A stretch of DNA of 64,000 nt from Parvibaculum sp. (GTDB taxonomy: Bacteria; Pseudomonadota; Alphaproteobacteria; Parvibaculales; Parvibaculaceae): positions 2,055,701-2,119,700 of the forward strand of contig JAEPQD010000001.1 in the NCBI GenBank assembly GCA_017642695.1, written 5' to 3'. Shown one piece after another: positions 52,238 through 61,816 of this stretch. Each line of letters starts with the position of its first letter. Position 1 is the stretch's first letter. The notes under the pieces are model-generated. The model was given only the letters and a program-made list of their open reading frames with translations. It was not told the origin of the DNA and did no database searches. Made by a program: the position numbers and the translations under genes.

Positions 52238-53325
52238 GTCTTGCTGCCCAGCGCGCCCTTCACTCGGACGCGGGGTTCGCCCGCCGCCGCTTCCGTGAGG
52301 CGGCCGATGTAATGAACCGTCTCTCCGGCCTCGGAAAGCGCGTCCGCCACCTCGTGCGACTGGTCTTCGCGCACGACGACGACCATGCCGATCCCGCAAT
52401 TGAATGTGCGCCCCATTTCCGTTTCGTCGATCCCGCCAAGCTCCATGAGCCAGCGGAAGACGGGCGGCATGGCCCATGAGGTGCCGTCGATTTCGACCGC
52501 AATGCCTTCCGGCAATACGCGCGGAATGTTCTCCACGAAGCCGCCACCGGTGATGTGAGCCATCGCCTTCACGGCACCCGTCTCGCGGATCGCCTTCAGC
52601 ATTGCCTTCACATAAATGCGGGTCGGTGCGAGTAGCACTTCGCCAATGCTCGCGCCGTCTCCGCTGGGGAACGGAGCGGAGTAGGAGAGGCGGTTGTCCT
52701 CGACGATCCGGCGCACCAGCGAGTAGCCGTTCGAATGGAAGCCGGACGATTCGAGGCCGAGCAGCACATCGCCCGGCGCGACATCGCCGCGCGGCAGGAT
52801 ACCGTCGCGTTCGACCGCGCCGACTGCAAAACCTGCAAGGTCGTAGTCGCCCTTGGCGTACATGCCGGGCATTTCGGCTGTCTCGCCGCCGATCAGCGCG
52901 CAACCTGCCTGACGGCAACCTTCTGCGATCCCGGCCACGACGTCGCGCGCGACATCAACGTGGAGCTTGCCGGTGGCATAGTAGTCGAGGAAGAAAAGAG
53001 GTTCCGCCCCCTGGACCACGAGGTCGTTGACCGACATCGCGACGAGATCGATCCCCACCGTGTCGTGAATGTTGGCCTCGATCGCGACTTTGAGCTTGGT
53101 ACCGACGCCGTCATTTGCTGCGACGAGTACGGGATCCTTGAAGCCGCAAGCGGCGAGATCGAACAGCCCGCCAAAACCGCCAAGAGCAGCGTCGGACCCC
53201 ACGCGTTTCGTGGAAGCAGCCAATGGGCTGATCGCCCGGACAAGTTCGTTTCCGGCGTCGATGTCGACACCCGCCGCCGCATAGGTGTAGCGGTTGGGGC
53301 GATCCTTCGGTGGGGTGGGGGCCAT
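52234..53325 (-). CDS. purM: Phosphoribosylformylglycinamidine cyclo-ligase
   Basis: PurM closes the imidazole ring to make AIR. The 363-aa protein starts [26 protein letters not shown]. It has [33 protein letters not shown], the ATP-binding stretch, and [26 protein letters not shown], the family signature. [11 protein letters not shown] follows. I chose the ATG at 53325 with AGAGAG upstream. It is first in purM-purN and divergent from the DUF2066 gene, with 180 nt between. Confidence 0.97.
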   Translation of the reverse strand: MAPTPPKDRPNRYTYAAAGVDIDAGNELVRAISPLAASTKRVGSDAALGGFGGLFDLAACGFKDPVLVAANDGVGTKLKVAIEANIHDTVGIDLVAMSVNDLVVQGAEPLFFLDYYATGKLHVDVARDVVAGIAEGCRQAGCALIGGETAEMPGMYAKGDYDLAGFAVGAVERDGILPRGDVAPGDVLLGLESSGFHSNGYSLVRRIVEDNRLSYSAPFPSGDGASIGEVLLAPTRIYVKAMLKAIRETGAVKAMAHITGGGFVENIPRVLPEGIAVEIDGTSWAMPPVFRWLMELGGIDETEMGRTFNCGIGMVVVVREDQSHEVADALSEAGETVHYIGRLTEAAAGEPRVRVKGALGSKT

Positions 53326-53505
53326 GTCGCTCTCTGGGGGACTCGATGGGCTGGGAGGGCACAAATCACCCGAAATCGGGCTCATGCGCAAGAGAAAGAC
53401 GAAAAACCTCTGCCCGCTGCCTTCGCCCGCGCGTTGCGGTGCTATAGTGTGCGCCACGGCGATCATGCTCATCGCCAAATATCAAGACGGATCAAGGGCC
53501 TATCC

Positions 53506-54657
53506 ATGATTTCTGCCTTCAGGCTTCTGCGTGTGTCGCTCACGGCCGTGGTGCTTGCCGTGACCTTTGCCGCGTCGGCGGCTGCGGCTGACGTGTTCAC
53601 GGTGCGTGGCATACACGTCGACAAATCGGCTGATAGCGCGACCGCTGCGCGCGCTGCGGCACAAGCCGAGGGGCAACGCCTTGCGCTTACCGCCATGATG
53701 AAGAAGCTGACCCTACCCGAAGACTGGACGTCGCTCCCGGAGGTGGACGAATCGACGGCGCAGAACGCCGTGAGGGGGTTCCAGGTTGCAAGCGAGAAGA
53801 CGAGTTCCACGCGCTATATCGCGGAAATGATCGTGAGTTTCCAACCCGAAGCCGTGCGCCGCTTGTTGCGGAACGCAGGTGTACCTTTCGGCGAAACCCA
53901 GGCGCGTCCAGCCGTGCTGCTGCCGGTTCTTCGCCGCGATGGCGAACTTCTGCTCTGGGAAGAAGCCAATCCCTGGCGTTCTGCATGGACCGCCCTCGAA
54001 CCGGGGGACGAACTGACGCCGCTTGTTCTGCCCATTGGCGAGATCATGGAAATGAACACGGTCCCAGCCGAAACCGCTGTCTCGACCGATGAAGCGGCTA
54101 AGGCCGCGCTTTCGAACCTTGCCGCAAACTACGGAACTTCCGAAGTCGTCGTTGCGGAGGCCTCTGTGACGGGCGACGGCCTTCAGGTAATCGTTACACG
54201 CCGTGGCGGTCCTGTCGCGTCGGAGTCTCTGCGCGGCACCTATCAGAGACAGGATCGAGACGACGCCGAACTGATGAAGGCCGCCGCTGCAGACATGTTG
54301 AGTTCCCTTGCCGTACAGTGGAAACGTCAGATCATTGTACGCGACGGTACGCTCTCGACCCTTACGGCGCAGGCTGATTTCGTCAATCTCTCCGATTGGG
54401 AAACGATCCGCAAAGGGCTTACCTCAATCCCGCTGGTTCAGGGCATGGAAGTGTCGGGCATTTCTTCCCGCGCGGCCGAAATCCGCATTTCCCACAAGGG
54501 AACTGCCGAGATGCTTGCTCTCTCGCTCGCGCAGCAGAATGTGGACCTCTCGGCGGATGAGGCCCAGGTTCCTTCTGCGGATACGGCTGCGCCGGTCGAT
54601 CCTTTTGCCTTGCCGACTTCGCGCGCGCCTCGCTGGCACCTGAGCGTCCTGCGATAG
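53506..54657 (+). CDS. DUF2066 domain-containing secreted protein
   Basis: This 383-aa protein has a signal peptide (MISAFRLLRVSLTAVVLAVT, cut near ASAAAAD). It carries the DUF2066 domain, recognised from FTVRGIHVDKSADSATAARAAAQAEGQRLAL, MMKKLTLPEDW and PAVLLPVLRRDGELLLWEEANPW. The function of DUF2066 is unknown; it is periplasmic. It lies between purM (divergent) and a PerM-like permease (20 nt downstream), an arrangement conserved in alphaproteobacteria together with hdaA. Confidence 0.88.
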   Translation: MISAFRLLRVSLTAVVLAVTFAASAAAADVFTVRGIHVDKSADSATAARAAAQAEGQRLALTAMMKKLTLPEDWTSLPEVDESTAQNAVRGFQVASEKTSSTRYIAEMIVSFQPEAVRRLLRNAGVPFGETQARPAVLLPVLRRDGELLLWEEANPWRSAWTALEPGDELTPLVLPIGEIMEMNTVPAETAVSTDEAAKAALSNLAANYGTSEVVVAEASVTGDGLQVIVTRRGGPVASESLRGTYQRQDRDDAELMKAAAADMLSSLAVQWKRQIIVRDGTLSTLTAQADFVNLSDWETIRKGLTSIPLVQGMEVSGISSRAAEIRISHKGTAEMLALSLAQQNVDLSADEAQVPSADTAAPVDPFALPTSRAPRWHLSVLR

Positions 54658-54677
54658 CTCGAGGAAGGGAGGGAGGC

Positions 54678-55775
54678 ATGAGCATCCAGCGTCAGGCGAT
54701 CATCTGGGCGGCCGTCATCGGGATATTCATCCTCATGCTGTGGCTGCTGAAGGGCATCCTCTTGCCCTTTGTGGCCGGCATGGCGATTGCCTATTTTCTG
54801 GACCCGCTTGCGGACAAGCTTGAGGAGTACGGCCTCTCTCGTATTGCTGCGACCGGCATGATCACGGTGGCCTTTCTTCTTGTGGCTGTGATTCTCGCGA
54901 TCGTGCTGATTCCCGTCCTCTACAATCAGTTGATAGCGTTGATAGAGGTGTTCCCGTCACTCATTCAGCGAGGACAGGATTGGCTGTTGACCGTCGGTGA
55001 CGGGCGCCTCGGCCGGTTACTCGGCGTGCACGGCCCCGACGTGGAAAAAGCCATTTCAGAAAGCCTTGTCGGATCGCTCGACTGGGTTGTCAATCTGATG
55101 ACCTCGCTCGGCCTTCAGGGCCTGCAGCTTGTCGGGCTGATCTCGCTAATCGTCGTCACGCCCGTTGTCGCCTTCTACCTGCTGCTCGACTGGGATCGCA
55201 TGGTGGAGAAGGTTGACGCACTCCTGCCGCGTGACCACCGTGACACGATCCGGAGCCTTACGCGGGATATCAATACCGTGCTGGCCGGCTTCATTCGCGG
55301 CCAGGTCATTGTCTGTCTCGTACTCGGTGTGATCTACGCCGTCGGCCTTACCATCGTTGGTCTCAAGTTCGGTCTTATTGTTGGCATCCTCGCCGGTATT
55401 ATCAGTTTCATTCCCTATCTCGGCACCATTCTCGGGTTTGTCGTCGGCGTAGCTCTGGCCCTTTTCCAGTTTGCACCGGATTACATTCAGGTTGGTTTCG
55501 TCGTGGCGGTATTCGCCGTCGGCCAGTTTATCGAAGGTAACTTTCTGTCGCCGAAACTTGTCGGCGACAGGGTTGGACTTCACCCCGTCTGGGTCATGTT
55601 CGCGATCTTTGCTTTTGCCGCTCTGTTCGGCTTCGTGGGTGCGCTGCTCGCGCTGCCCATCGCGGCCGCACTGGGGGTTCTTGCGCGCTTCGGCGTTGCG
55701 CAATACCGCAAGAGTCAGCTCTATCTGGGGTCGGCCGCTGATTCCGCCGTGCCGTCCCGCGACACCGACAGCTGA
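54678..55775 (+). CDS. AI-2E family (PerM-like) permease
   Basis: This 365-aa integral membrane protein has about eight hydrophobic segments. It has the family features FVAGMAIAYFLDPLADKLEEYGLSR, LIEVFPSLIQRGQ, and GIISFIPYLGTILGFVVG, with IEGNFLSPKLVGDRVGLHPVWVMF near the C-terminus. The family includes TqsA-like exporters, but most members have no known substrate. GGAAGGGAGGG lies just upstream of the ATG. hdaA starts 3 nt after its stop. Confidence 0.92.
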   Translation: MSIQRQAIIWAAVIGIFILMLWLLKGILLPFVAGMAIAYFLDPLADKLEEYGLSRIAATGMITVAFLLVAVILAIVLIPVLYNQLIALIEVFPSLIQRGQDWLLTVGDGRLGRLLGVHGPDVEKAISESLVGSLDWVVNLMTSLGLQGLQLVGLISLIVVTPVVAFYLLLDWDRMVEKVDALLPRDHRDTIRSLTRDINTVLAGFIRGQVIVCLVLGVIYAVGLTIVGLKFGLIVGILAGIISFIPYLGTILGFVVGVALALFQFAPDYIQVGFVVAVFAVGQFIEGNFLSPKLVGDRVGLHPVWVMFAIFAFAALFGFVGALLALPIAAALGVLARFGVAQYRKSQLYLGSAADSAVPSRDTDS

Positions 55776-55778
55776 ATC

Positions 55779-56450
55779 ATGGCGCGCCAGCTCGTTCTGG
55801 AACTCGGTCACCGTCCGGCATCGGGTCGCGAGGATTTTCTCGTCGCGCCGCCCAATGAGACGGCCGTCGCCACCATCGATGCATGGCCAGACTGGCCGGA
55901 CAGGATTCTTTCCCTGTCGGGACCGGAAGGCAGCGGAAAGACCCATCTTGCCGAAGTCTGGCGGGCAACCGCTAAGGCTCGCGTCATCGCACCGGGAGAC
56001 CTCGCTGCGGCCGATCTGCCGGCCTTTGTCGCGCATCAAGCGCTCATACTTGAGGATCTCGCCTCGCTCGACGCAGCGGGAGAAAGGGCGCTCTTCCATT
56101 TGATCAATCTGGTGCGGGCGGAAGAGGCCCATCTCCTCGTTACGTCCCGCGAGCCGGTTTCGCGGCTCTCCTTTGCATTGCCGGACCTTGTGTCGCGGCT
56201 ACGCGCATTGCCCCATGTCGAACTCGGCCCCCCCGACGACGCGCTGCTTGCCGGCATTCTCGTCAAGCTCTTCGACGACAGGCAGCTCCGCGTGACGCCT
56301 GCGGTCGTGGCTTATCTCTCAAGCCGCATCGAGCGTTCGGTTGCGGCCGCGCATATTGCTGTCCAGGCGCTCGACAAGGCATCGCTTTCAGGCAAACGGC
56401 CGGTCACTATTCCGCTTGCAGCGGAAGTTCTTTCGGAGATTTCCGAGTAG
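55779..56450 (+). CDS. hdaA: DnaA regulatory inactivator HdaA
   Basis: HdaA stimulates ATP hydrolysis by DnaA after initiation, preventing re-firing of the origin. The 223-aa AAA+ protein is DnaA-like but lacks the DNA-binding domain. It shows PDWPDRILSLSGPEGSGKTHLAEVW (Walker A), ALILEDLASLDAAGERALFHLINL (Walker B region), LLVTSREPVSRLSFALPDLVSRLRA, and SRIERSVAAAHIAVQALDKASL at the end. The N-terminal QLVLELGHRP contains a likely clamp-binding motif. It follows the permease by 3 nt. Confidence 0.94.
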   Translation: MARQLVLELGHRPASGREDFLVAPPNETAVATIDAWPDWPDRILSLSGPEGSGKTHLAEVWRATAKARVIAPGDLAAADLPAFVAHQALILEDLASLDAAGERALFHLINLVRAEEAHLLVTSREPVSRLSFALPDLVSRLRALPHVELGPPDDALLAGILVKLFDDRQLRVTPAVVAYLSSRIERSVAAAHIAVQALDKASLSGKRPVTIPLAAEVLSEISE

Positions 56451-56461
56451 ATCGCGACCTA

Positions 56462-57256
56462 TCAGGCCGTCGCGCCTCCGTCGATGACGAGTTCGGAGCC
56501 CGTCACATATCGTGCCTCATCGGAAGCGAGATAGACCACGCCCCAGGCTATGTCGTCCGGGGTTCCAGCCCTGCCGACCGGAGCCATTGCGGACGCAAGC
56601 ACAGCAGGGTCGACTGCGTTACCCGTCGCTGCGGCACCAAAAGCGGCCCTGGTTTCGGGTGTCACCTTTGTCCAGATCGGCGTATCGATAACGCCCGGGT
56701 GCACGGAGTTGACGCGAATGTTGTCTCCAAGCTGCGCCATTTCGAGTGCAACGGCTTTCGCGAAGAGGCGAACGGCGCCCTTGGTTGCACAATACCCTGA
56801 CATACCAGGTGCGCCCGAAAGACCCGCACCTGAGGACATGATGACGATAGAGCCGCTGCCGGCAGCGCGCATCGCCGGTATGGCGTGCTTGGTACCGAGA
56901 AAGACGCCGTCGATGTTGATGGCCGTCTGGCGGTGCCAGTCTTCCAGCGAAAAATGTTCGCAAAGTCCGCCAACTCCGATACCGGCATTGTTCACCAGAA
57001 CGTGAAGCCCGCCGAACGCGGAGGCCGTTTCGGCAACGATTTCCTGCCAGCGGGACTCGGAAGTAACATCGTGTTCGAGGAAGCAGGCCTTGCCGCCGGC
57101 TTCCTCGATTTCCTTAGCGACGCGCGCGCCGCCACTTCGGTCGATATCCGAAACGACGACCGTCGCGCCTTCCTGAGCTAGCAGCTTTGCGCAAGCCTCA
57201 CCGATTCCAGACGCGCCCCCAGTTACGATGGCGGTCTTGCCTTCTACCCGTCCCAT
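56462..57256 (-). CDS. Short-chain dehydrogenase/reductase
   Basis: This 264-aa classical SDR has the cofactor loop AIVTGGASGIGEACAKLL, VVVSDIDRSGG suggesting NAD preference, and VLVNNAGIGVGG. The catalytic serine is in IVIMSSGAGLSGAPGMSGYCATKGAV, with the YxxxK pair. WGVVYLASDEARYVTGSELVIDGGATA is the C-terminus. The substrate is unknown. I chose the ATG at 57256; an in-frame extension to 57460 overlaps the LLM gene. It is 17 nt downstream of the LLM oxidoreductase, so they are co-transcribed. Together they suggest a lipid, terpene or xenobiotic oxidation step. Confidence 0.9.
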   Translation of the reverse strand: MGRVEGKTAIVTGGASGIGEACAKLLAQEGATVVVSDIDRSGGARVAKEIEEAGGKACFLEHDVTSESRWQEIVAETASAFGGLHVLVNNAGIGVGGLCEHFSLEDWHRQTAINIDGVFLGTKHAIPAMRAAGSGSIVIMSSGAGLSGAPGMSGYCATKGAVRLFAKAVALEMAQLGDNIRVNSVHPGVIDTPIWTKVTPETRAAFGAAATGNAVDPAVLASAMAPVGRAGTPDDIAWGVVYLASDEARYVTGSELVIDGGATA

Positions 57257-57273
57257 GCGCGTATCGTTCCGCT

Positions 57274-58371
57274 CTATTCGGCCGCAGCCTGAATGCGTTC
57301 TTCGACCGGGGGCAGTTTCTTCAGCCGCGGCATTACCTTGTCGGCGAAGAGCTTCATGTTCCGTTCGGCATCTTCGTAAGGCATGCCCGCGAAAGAGAAA
57401 ACGCCTGTGAAGTGATCCGAGCGAATGCGCGCGGAAATGTCCGCAATCTTCTGATAGCACTGCTCCGGCGTACCCCAGATCTGCAGGTCGAGGAAGAACT
57501 TGATCGCGGCGTCTTCGCCGGCCTCGCGAATCCCTTCCTGCATTTTGGCGTAGTACTCGTAGCCCTTGAGGCTTTTCATGTGGTCGGCACGCAACTCGTA
57601 GTGCTTCAGCACCGAGTTGTAGTACCCGCCGATATATTTGACGGCGCCTTCATAGGCCGCCTGTTCGTCCTCGTGGCAATAGACCCAGCCGAATTGCAGC
57701 GTGGGTGGGGCTTCCGTACCGGTGAACTGCCGATACTTGGTGCGGTAACTGTCAAGTTCCGGAATCAGCTCCTCCCAAGGCTTCTGCGGTATGACGAGAA
57801 TGCCCACGCCAAGCTTCGCCATGATCTCGACCGACTCCGGGCTCACCGCGGCGGCGTAGGTCCGTCCACGGAAGGACTTGAAGGGGGCAGGGCGGATATC
57901 GCGGCGCGGCTGCTTGATGTGCTCGCCGTCAAACTCACAATATCCGCGCTCAAGACCTTCAAGCAGCATTTGCGCATATTCGACGAAGGAGCCGCGGCTC
58001 TTGTTCATGTCGAGGCGGAAGCCTTCGAACTCAATCCGCCCGAGCCCGCGTCCGATACCGAGAATGGTGCGGCCATTGTTCATGTGGTCGAGCATCGAGA
58101 CTTCCTCGGCTACCCGCATGGGGTCATGCCAGGGCAGAACCACAACTGCCGAACCGAGTTCGATGTCTTTCGTCCGCCCCGAGAAATAGGCGAGGAACTG
58201 CGTGACATCGGGGCACATCGTGTAGTCGGTGAAGTGATGTTCAACGCTCCACAGCGACTGGAAGCCGAGCGCTTCTGCCTGATCGCCGAGCGCCAGCTCT
58301 TTCGTATAGACCTCCCGGTCCTCCCGTTCGTTCTCCGCGTTCTGGAAGATGAGTGCCATCCCGGTCTTCAT
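57274..58371 (-). CDS. LLM class flavin-dependent oxidoreductase
   Basis: This 365-aa protein is a bacterial luciferase-like monooxygenase. Features are GDQAEALGFQSLWSVEHHFTDYTMCPDVTQFLAYFSGRTKDIELGSAVVVLPWHDPMRVAEEVSMLDHMNNGRTILGIGRGL (two stretches), then WGTPEQCYQKI near the C-terminus. Such enzymes use reduced flavin to insert oxygen into varied substrates. The ATG at 58371 has GGGAGGA upstream. It is 25 nt after the membrane-protein gene and precedes the SDR, forming a three-gene minus-strand unit divergent from a TetR regulator. Confidence 0.9.
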   Translation of the reverse strand: MKTGMALIFQNAENEREDREVYTKELALGDQAEALGFQSLWSVEHHFTDYTMCPDVTQFLAYFSGRTKDIELGSAVVVLPWHDPMRVAEEVSMLDHMNNGRTILGIGRGLGRIEFEGFRLDMNKSRGSFVEYAQMLLEGLERGYCEFDGEHIKQPRRDIRPAPFKSFRGRTYAAAVSPESVEIMAKLGVGILVIPQKPWEELIPELDSYRTKYRQFTGTEAPPTLQFGWVYCHEDEQAAYEGAVKYIGGYYNSVLKHYELRADHMKSLKGYEYYAKMQEGIREAGEDAAIKFFLDLQIWGTPEQCYQKIADISARIRSDHFTGVFSFAGMPYEDAERNMKLFADKVMPRLKKLPPVEERIQAAAE

Positions 58372-58396
58372 GATGTGTCCTCCCTCTTTGGTTGAT

Positions 58397-58828
58397 TTAT
58401 AGGGGCGATCCGGCAGGCCCTCCCGTGCCGCCGAATACCGCCTGCGCATGCGCTGAGCGGAACAGATAGAAGCCTATGCCCAGATAGGCTGCGTATTCGA
58501 GTCCCATGGACAGCCACCGCCCGTCGTGAACGAGGTATTGGGTTGTTTCGATGAGGCAGACGGTGGCCATGGCCGCATATCCCACTGCAACGGCGAGGGG
58601 CGTCCCCGGCCAGCGAAATGCATAGCCGGCCAGGAAGACAGAGGCCGTCAAAACCACCGAAAGCCAGTGCGCCAGAAGCATCGGTCGCGGGAAAAGTGGA
58701 TTGGCGACGGCTGGCCAGGGCACCGCACCAAAAATCCATTCCGCGAGCCCCATCAGGGCCCAGACGAGCAGGGCGACGTGAAGGACCAGAAGTCCCATCA
58801 TGAACAGCCTGGAAAGCGTCTCGCTCAT
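58397..58828 (-). CDS. Small membrane protein, unknown function
   Basis: This 143-aa protein (from MSETLSRLFMMGLL) has four predicted membrane helices: roughly residues 9-30, 46-70, 74-95 and 105-125. I do not recognise a family. The ATG at 58828 is preferred because the in-frame reading beyond it runs through the palindromic operators and into tetR on the other strand. It leads the unit with the LLM oxidoreductase and SDR, and the tandem palindromes at 58843-58876 lie just upstream, so it should be under TetR control. Confidence 0.65.
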   Translation of the reverse strand: MSETLSRLFMMGLLVLHVALLVWALMGLAEWIFGAVPWPAVANPLFPRPMLLAHWLSVVLTASVFLAGYAFRWPGTPLAVAVGYAAMATVCLIETTQYLVHDGRWLSMGLEYAAYLGIGFYLFRSAHAQAVFGGTGGPAGSPL

Positions 58829-58842
58829 CTTGCCCCATTTGT

Positions 58843-58876
58843 CAGTAATGATCATTACTGTAATAATGATCATTAT
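58843..58876. promoter_or_regulatory. Tandem palindromic operators for TetR regulator
   Basis: CAGTAATGATCATTACTG (58843-58860) is a perfect 18-bp palindrome and ATAATGATCATTAT (58863-58876) a perfect 14-bp palindrome. Both contain TAATGATCATTA, and their centres are 18 bp apart. They fill the 83-nt divergent spacer between the membrane-protein gene and tetR, the usual position for a TetR-family operator controlling both directions. Confidence 0.78.
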
Positions 58877-58911
58877 CGTTTCGTCCTCCTCTGTCAACAG
58901 GCCATTAGCCC

Positions 58912-59508
58912 ATGCTGAAAGAAGCGCCCACACGCGCTCCGCGTCCCGATCCGGCAGAACGCATTCTCGCTGCCGCGATAGAGCTCTTCGCGGCCGAAGG
59001 CTATGCGAGCGTTGCCGTGCCAGAGATTGCGGCGCGCGCGGGCGTCGGGCTCGGCACGCTCTATCAACGCTTCTCCAGCAAGGAGGCACTGGGCAATGCC
59101 GTTTTCCGTCACTGCAAGCGTGCTTGGGCGGAAGCCACGCTCGATGTCTGGCCAGACAACGAGCCGCCTGAAGCTCAATTCCGTATTTACTGGCAGCGGA
59201 TTTGCGACTTCGCGGAGCGCCATCGCGATATGGCGCTCTACAACGAACGGAATCCCATCGGCCACGCCTTCGACGCGGAGAGTCTGGCGCTCCGGGAAGA
59301 ACTTGACCGGCGCTCCCGCTCGGTGCTCAGGGAGTGGGCTGAGGCAGGGGCCATCGCCGATCTGCCCTTCGAGGTTATGGCCGCCATGATTCACGGGCCT
59401 TTCCAGCGTATTCTTGAGCTTCAGATTACCCCCGGGGACAGGAAGGCTCTGTTGAAGGACATGGGAGACGCCGTCTGGCACTCACTCGCCGTCTCGCGGT
59501 TGCAATGA
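58912..59508 (+). CDS. TetR family transcriptional regulator
   Basis: This 198-aa repressor has the TetR helix-turn-helix near its N-terminus: PAERILAAAIELFAAEGYASVAVPEIAARAGVGLGTLYQRFSSKEAL (about residues 14-60, two stretches). A helical ligand-binding domain follows. It is divergent from the membrane-protein/LLM/SDR unit, with tandem palindromes in between that it probably binds. The ligand is unknown; it may be the substrate of the LLM/SDR enzymes. It ends just before the ppk promoter. Confidence 0.93.
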   Translation: MLKEAPTRAPRPDPAERILAAAIELFAAEGYASVAVPEIAARAGVGLGTLYQRFSSKEALGNAVFRHCKRAWAEATLDVWPDNEPPEAQFRIYWQRICDFAERHRDMALYNERNPIGHAFDAESLALREELDRRSRSVLREWAEAGAIADLPFEVMAAMIHGPFQRILELQITPGDRKALLKDMGDAVWHSLAVSRLQ

Positions 59509-59510
59509 CT

Positions 59511-59544
59511 CAGTCATATGTTTGTCATAAACTTGAGCGATAGC
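59511..59544 (+). promoter_or_regulatory. PHO box and promoter of ppk
   Basis: CAGTCAT (59511-59517), four bases, TTGTCAT (59522-59528) reproduces the PHO box CTGTCAT-N4-CTGTCAT, each half with one mismatch and exact 11-bp spacing. GATAGC (59539-59544), 10 bp further on, is a plausible -10. The ppk ATG lies 50 nt after the box. Confidence 0.68.
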
Positions 59545-59578
59545 AGAGACTTACTCCCTCTTTTGCAGAAGTGATCTC

Positions 59579-61783
59579 ATGACCACTGCCCCGCAGAGCC
59601 CTGCCGTCGAGCCTGCTGAACCGGACCTGCCGCTGTCGGTTTCCGAGGTGCCGGCTATCGGCATGGATAACCCCGACCGGTTCATAAACCGCGAGGCCTC
59701 CTGGCTTGCGTTCAACATGCGGGTGTTGGAAGAGGCGCAGAACACGAATCATCCTCTGCTGGAACGTCTCCGCTTTCTCTCGATCTCCGCCTCGAACCTC
59801 GATGAATTCTTCATGGTGCGCGTCGCCGGCCTTCGCGGTCAGGTCAGCGCGGGCGTCACCACGCTCAGTCAGGACGGCTGTACGCCGGCTCAGCAGCTCG
59901 ATCTCGTGATCGCGATGGCAAATGACCTCATGCGTGAGCAGCAGCGCCAGTGGGTCGCGCTTCGCGGGGAGATGCGCGATGCCGGCATCGTCGTTCTTGA
60001 GCCAGAGGAAGTCACGCCGGAGGAGTTCTCGTGGCTCGAGACGCGCTTTCTGGAGCAGGTCTTCCCCGTTCTGACTCCGCTTGCCATCGACCCGGCGCAT
60101 CCGTTTCCCTTCATCCCAAATCTTGGCTTTGCCCTCGCGCTGCAACTCCGCCGGACGTCGGACGGCAAGCTGATGGATGCGCTGCTGCCCGTTCCGACGC
60201 AGGTCGAACGCTTCATCAGGCTGCCTGCCCGCGAGGCAGATGCAGGAATCCGCTTCGTCAGTCTGGAAAACATGATTGGCCTGTTCCTGGACCGGTTGTT
60301 CCCCGGTTATACGGTGATCGGGCAGGGCGCTTTCCGCCTGCTGCGCGACAGCGATATCGAAATCGAGGAAGAAGCCGAAGACCTCGTTCGTTATTTCGAA
60401 AGTGCGCTCAAGCGCCGCCGCCGCGGTAGCGTCATCCGGCTGAAAATCGAGGCGCGAACACCCGCATCGTTGCGCCAGTTCGTCGTTCACGAACTTGGCG
60501 TTACGGAACGTGAACTCGTGGAAGTGGAGGGCCTTCTCGGTCTTGCGCAGACAAACCAGCTTATCGTGGACGATCGTCCCGACCTGAAGTTCACACCCTA
60601 CAACGCGCGCTTTCCCGAACGCATCCGTGACCATGGCGGCGACTGCTTCGCGGCGATCCGCTCCAAGGACATTATCGTCCATCATCCCTACGAGTCGTTT
60701 GACGTCGTCGTGCAATTCATCCGGCAGGCTGCCGCCGATCCGGATGTGGTAGCGATCAAGCAGACGCTCTACCGCACCTCGAAGGACAGCCCTATCGTAG
60801 GTGCGCTCATCGAGGCGGCGGAGGCGGGCAAATCGGTTACGGCGCTGGTTGAGCTGAAGGCGCGCTTCGACGAGGCCGCAAACATCGTCTGGGCGCGAAA
60901 CCTTGAACGCGCTGGCGTGCAGGTGGTCTTCGGTTTCATCGAACTCAAGACCCATGCCAAGATTTCTCTGGTCGTGCGCCGCGAGGGAGGGCAGTTGCGG
61001 TCCTACGTCCATTTCGGGACCGGCAACTACCACGCCGTCACCGCCAAGATCTATACCGATTGCTCCATGTTCACTTGCGATCCGCGCCTTGCCCATGACG
61101 CATCGCAGGTATTCAACTACATCACGGGATATGCCGAGCCGAAGGATCTGGAGCTTCTGGCGGTCTCGCCGGTCAACATGCGTTCACGACTCATTGCCGA
61201 TATTCACGCGGAAATAGAGCACGCGAAGGCAGGGCGTCCCGCAGCCATCTGGGCAAAAATGAACTCGCTTGTCGACGCACAGATCATCGACACGCTCTAC
61301 AAGGCAAGTCAGGCTGGCGTTCATATCCACCTTGTGATCCGCGGCATCTGCTGTCTGCGGCCAGGCGTGCCGGGCCTTTCGGATAACATCCGTGTAAAGA
61401 GCATAATAGGTCGTTTTCTGGAACATTCCCGTATCGTCTGTTTCGGCAACGGTCACGGGTTGCCGAACGACAAGGCAAAGGTCTATATCGCCTCTGCGGA
61501 CTGGATGCCGCGTAATCTCGACCGCCGGGTCGAGGTCCTAGTGCCCATCCTGAACCCCACCGTCCACGATCAGGTGCTCGATCAGATCATGGTTGCCAAT
61601 CTGAAGGACAACCAGCAGAGTTACGAACTCCAGTCCGATGGCACTTATCGGCGAATCGCGGTGCGGAGTGGCGACGAGCCATTCAACGCCCATACCTATT
61701 TCATGAACAATGCGAGCCTTTCCGGGCGTGGCACCTCCCTCAAGAAAAACCTTCCTCCCAAGTTCGACATCGAGACGGCATAA
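59579..61783 (+). CDS. ppk: Polyphosphate kinase 1
   Basis: PPK1 polymerises the gamma phosphate of ATP into polyphosphate. The 734-aa protein has the N-domain [22 protein letters not shown] and [19 protein letters not shown]. The core has [48 protein letters not shown] carries the autophosphorylated histidine, and [19 protein letters not shown] and [19 protein letters not shown] follow. Length matches the family. The PHO box at 59511 suggests PhoB induction under phosphate limitation. ppx follows 33 nt downstream. Confidence 0.97.
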   Translation: MTTAPQSPAVEPAEPDLPLSVSEVPAIGMDNPDRFINREASWLAFNMRVLEEAQNTNHPLLERLRFLSISASNLDEFFMVRVAGLRGQVSAGVTTLSQDGCTPAQQLDLVIAMANDLMREQQRQWVALRGEMRDAGIVVLEPEEVTPEEFSWLETRFLEQVFPVLTPLAIDPAHPFPFIPNLGFALALQLRRTSDGKLMDALLPVPTQVERFIRLPAREADAGIRFVSLENMIGLFLDRLFPGYTVIGQGAFRLLRDSDIEIEEEAEDLVRYFESALKRRRRGSVIRLKIEARTPASLRQFVVHELGVTERELVEVEGLLGLAQTNQLIVDDRPDLKFTPYNARFPERIRDHGGDCFAAIRSKDIIVHHPYESFDVVVQFIRQAAADPDVVAIKQTLYRTSKDSPIVGALIEAAEAGKSVTALVELKARFDEAANIVWARNLERAGVQVVFGFIELKTHAKISLVVRREGGQLRSYVHFGTGNYHAVTAKIYTDCSMFTCDPRLAHDASQVFNYITGYAEPKDLELLAVSPVNMRSRLIADIHAEIEHAKAGRPAAIWAKMNSLVDAQIIDTLYKASQAGVHIHLVIRGICCLRPGVPGLSDNIRVKSIIGRFLEHSRIVCFGNGHGLPNDKAKVYIASADWMPRNLDRRVEVLVPILNPTVHDQVLDQIMVANLKDNQQSYELQSDGTYRRIAVRSGDEPFNAHTYFMNNASLSGRGTSLKKNLPPKFDIETA

Positions 61784-61816
61784 CTCTATCTTGCGGCAAA
61801 CGGCAGAGGTCGCGCT

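Noticed and set aside
52238-52918. N-terminal extension of purN, as a possible fusion protein
   Set aside because: The extension is the out-of-frame reading of purM; the GTG at 52237 with a GTGA overlap explains the real start.
52735-53505. Long N-terminal extension of the DUF2066 protein
   Set aside because: It is antisense to purM, and the ATG at 53506 begins a proper signal peptide.
59525-61096. 523-aa minus-strand open frame opposite ppk
   Set aside because: It is a shadow of PPK1, whose motifs are complete on the plus strand.
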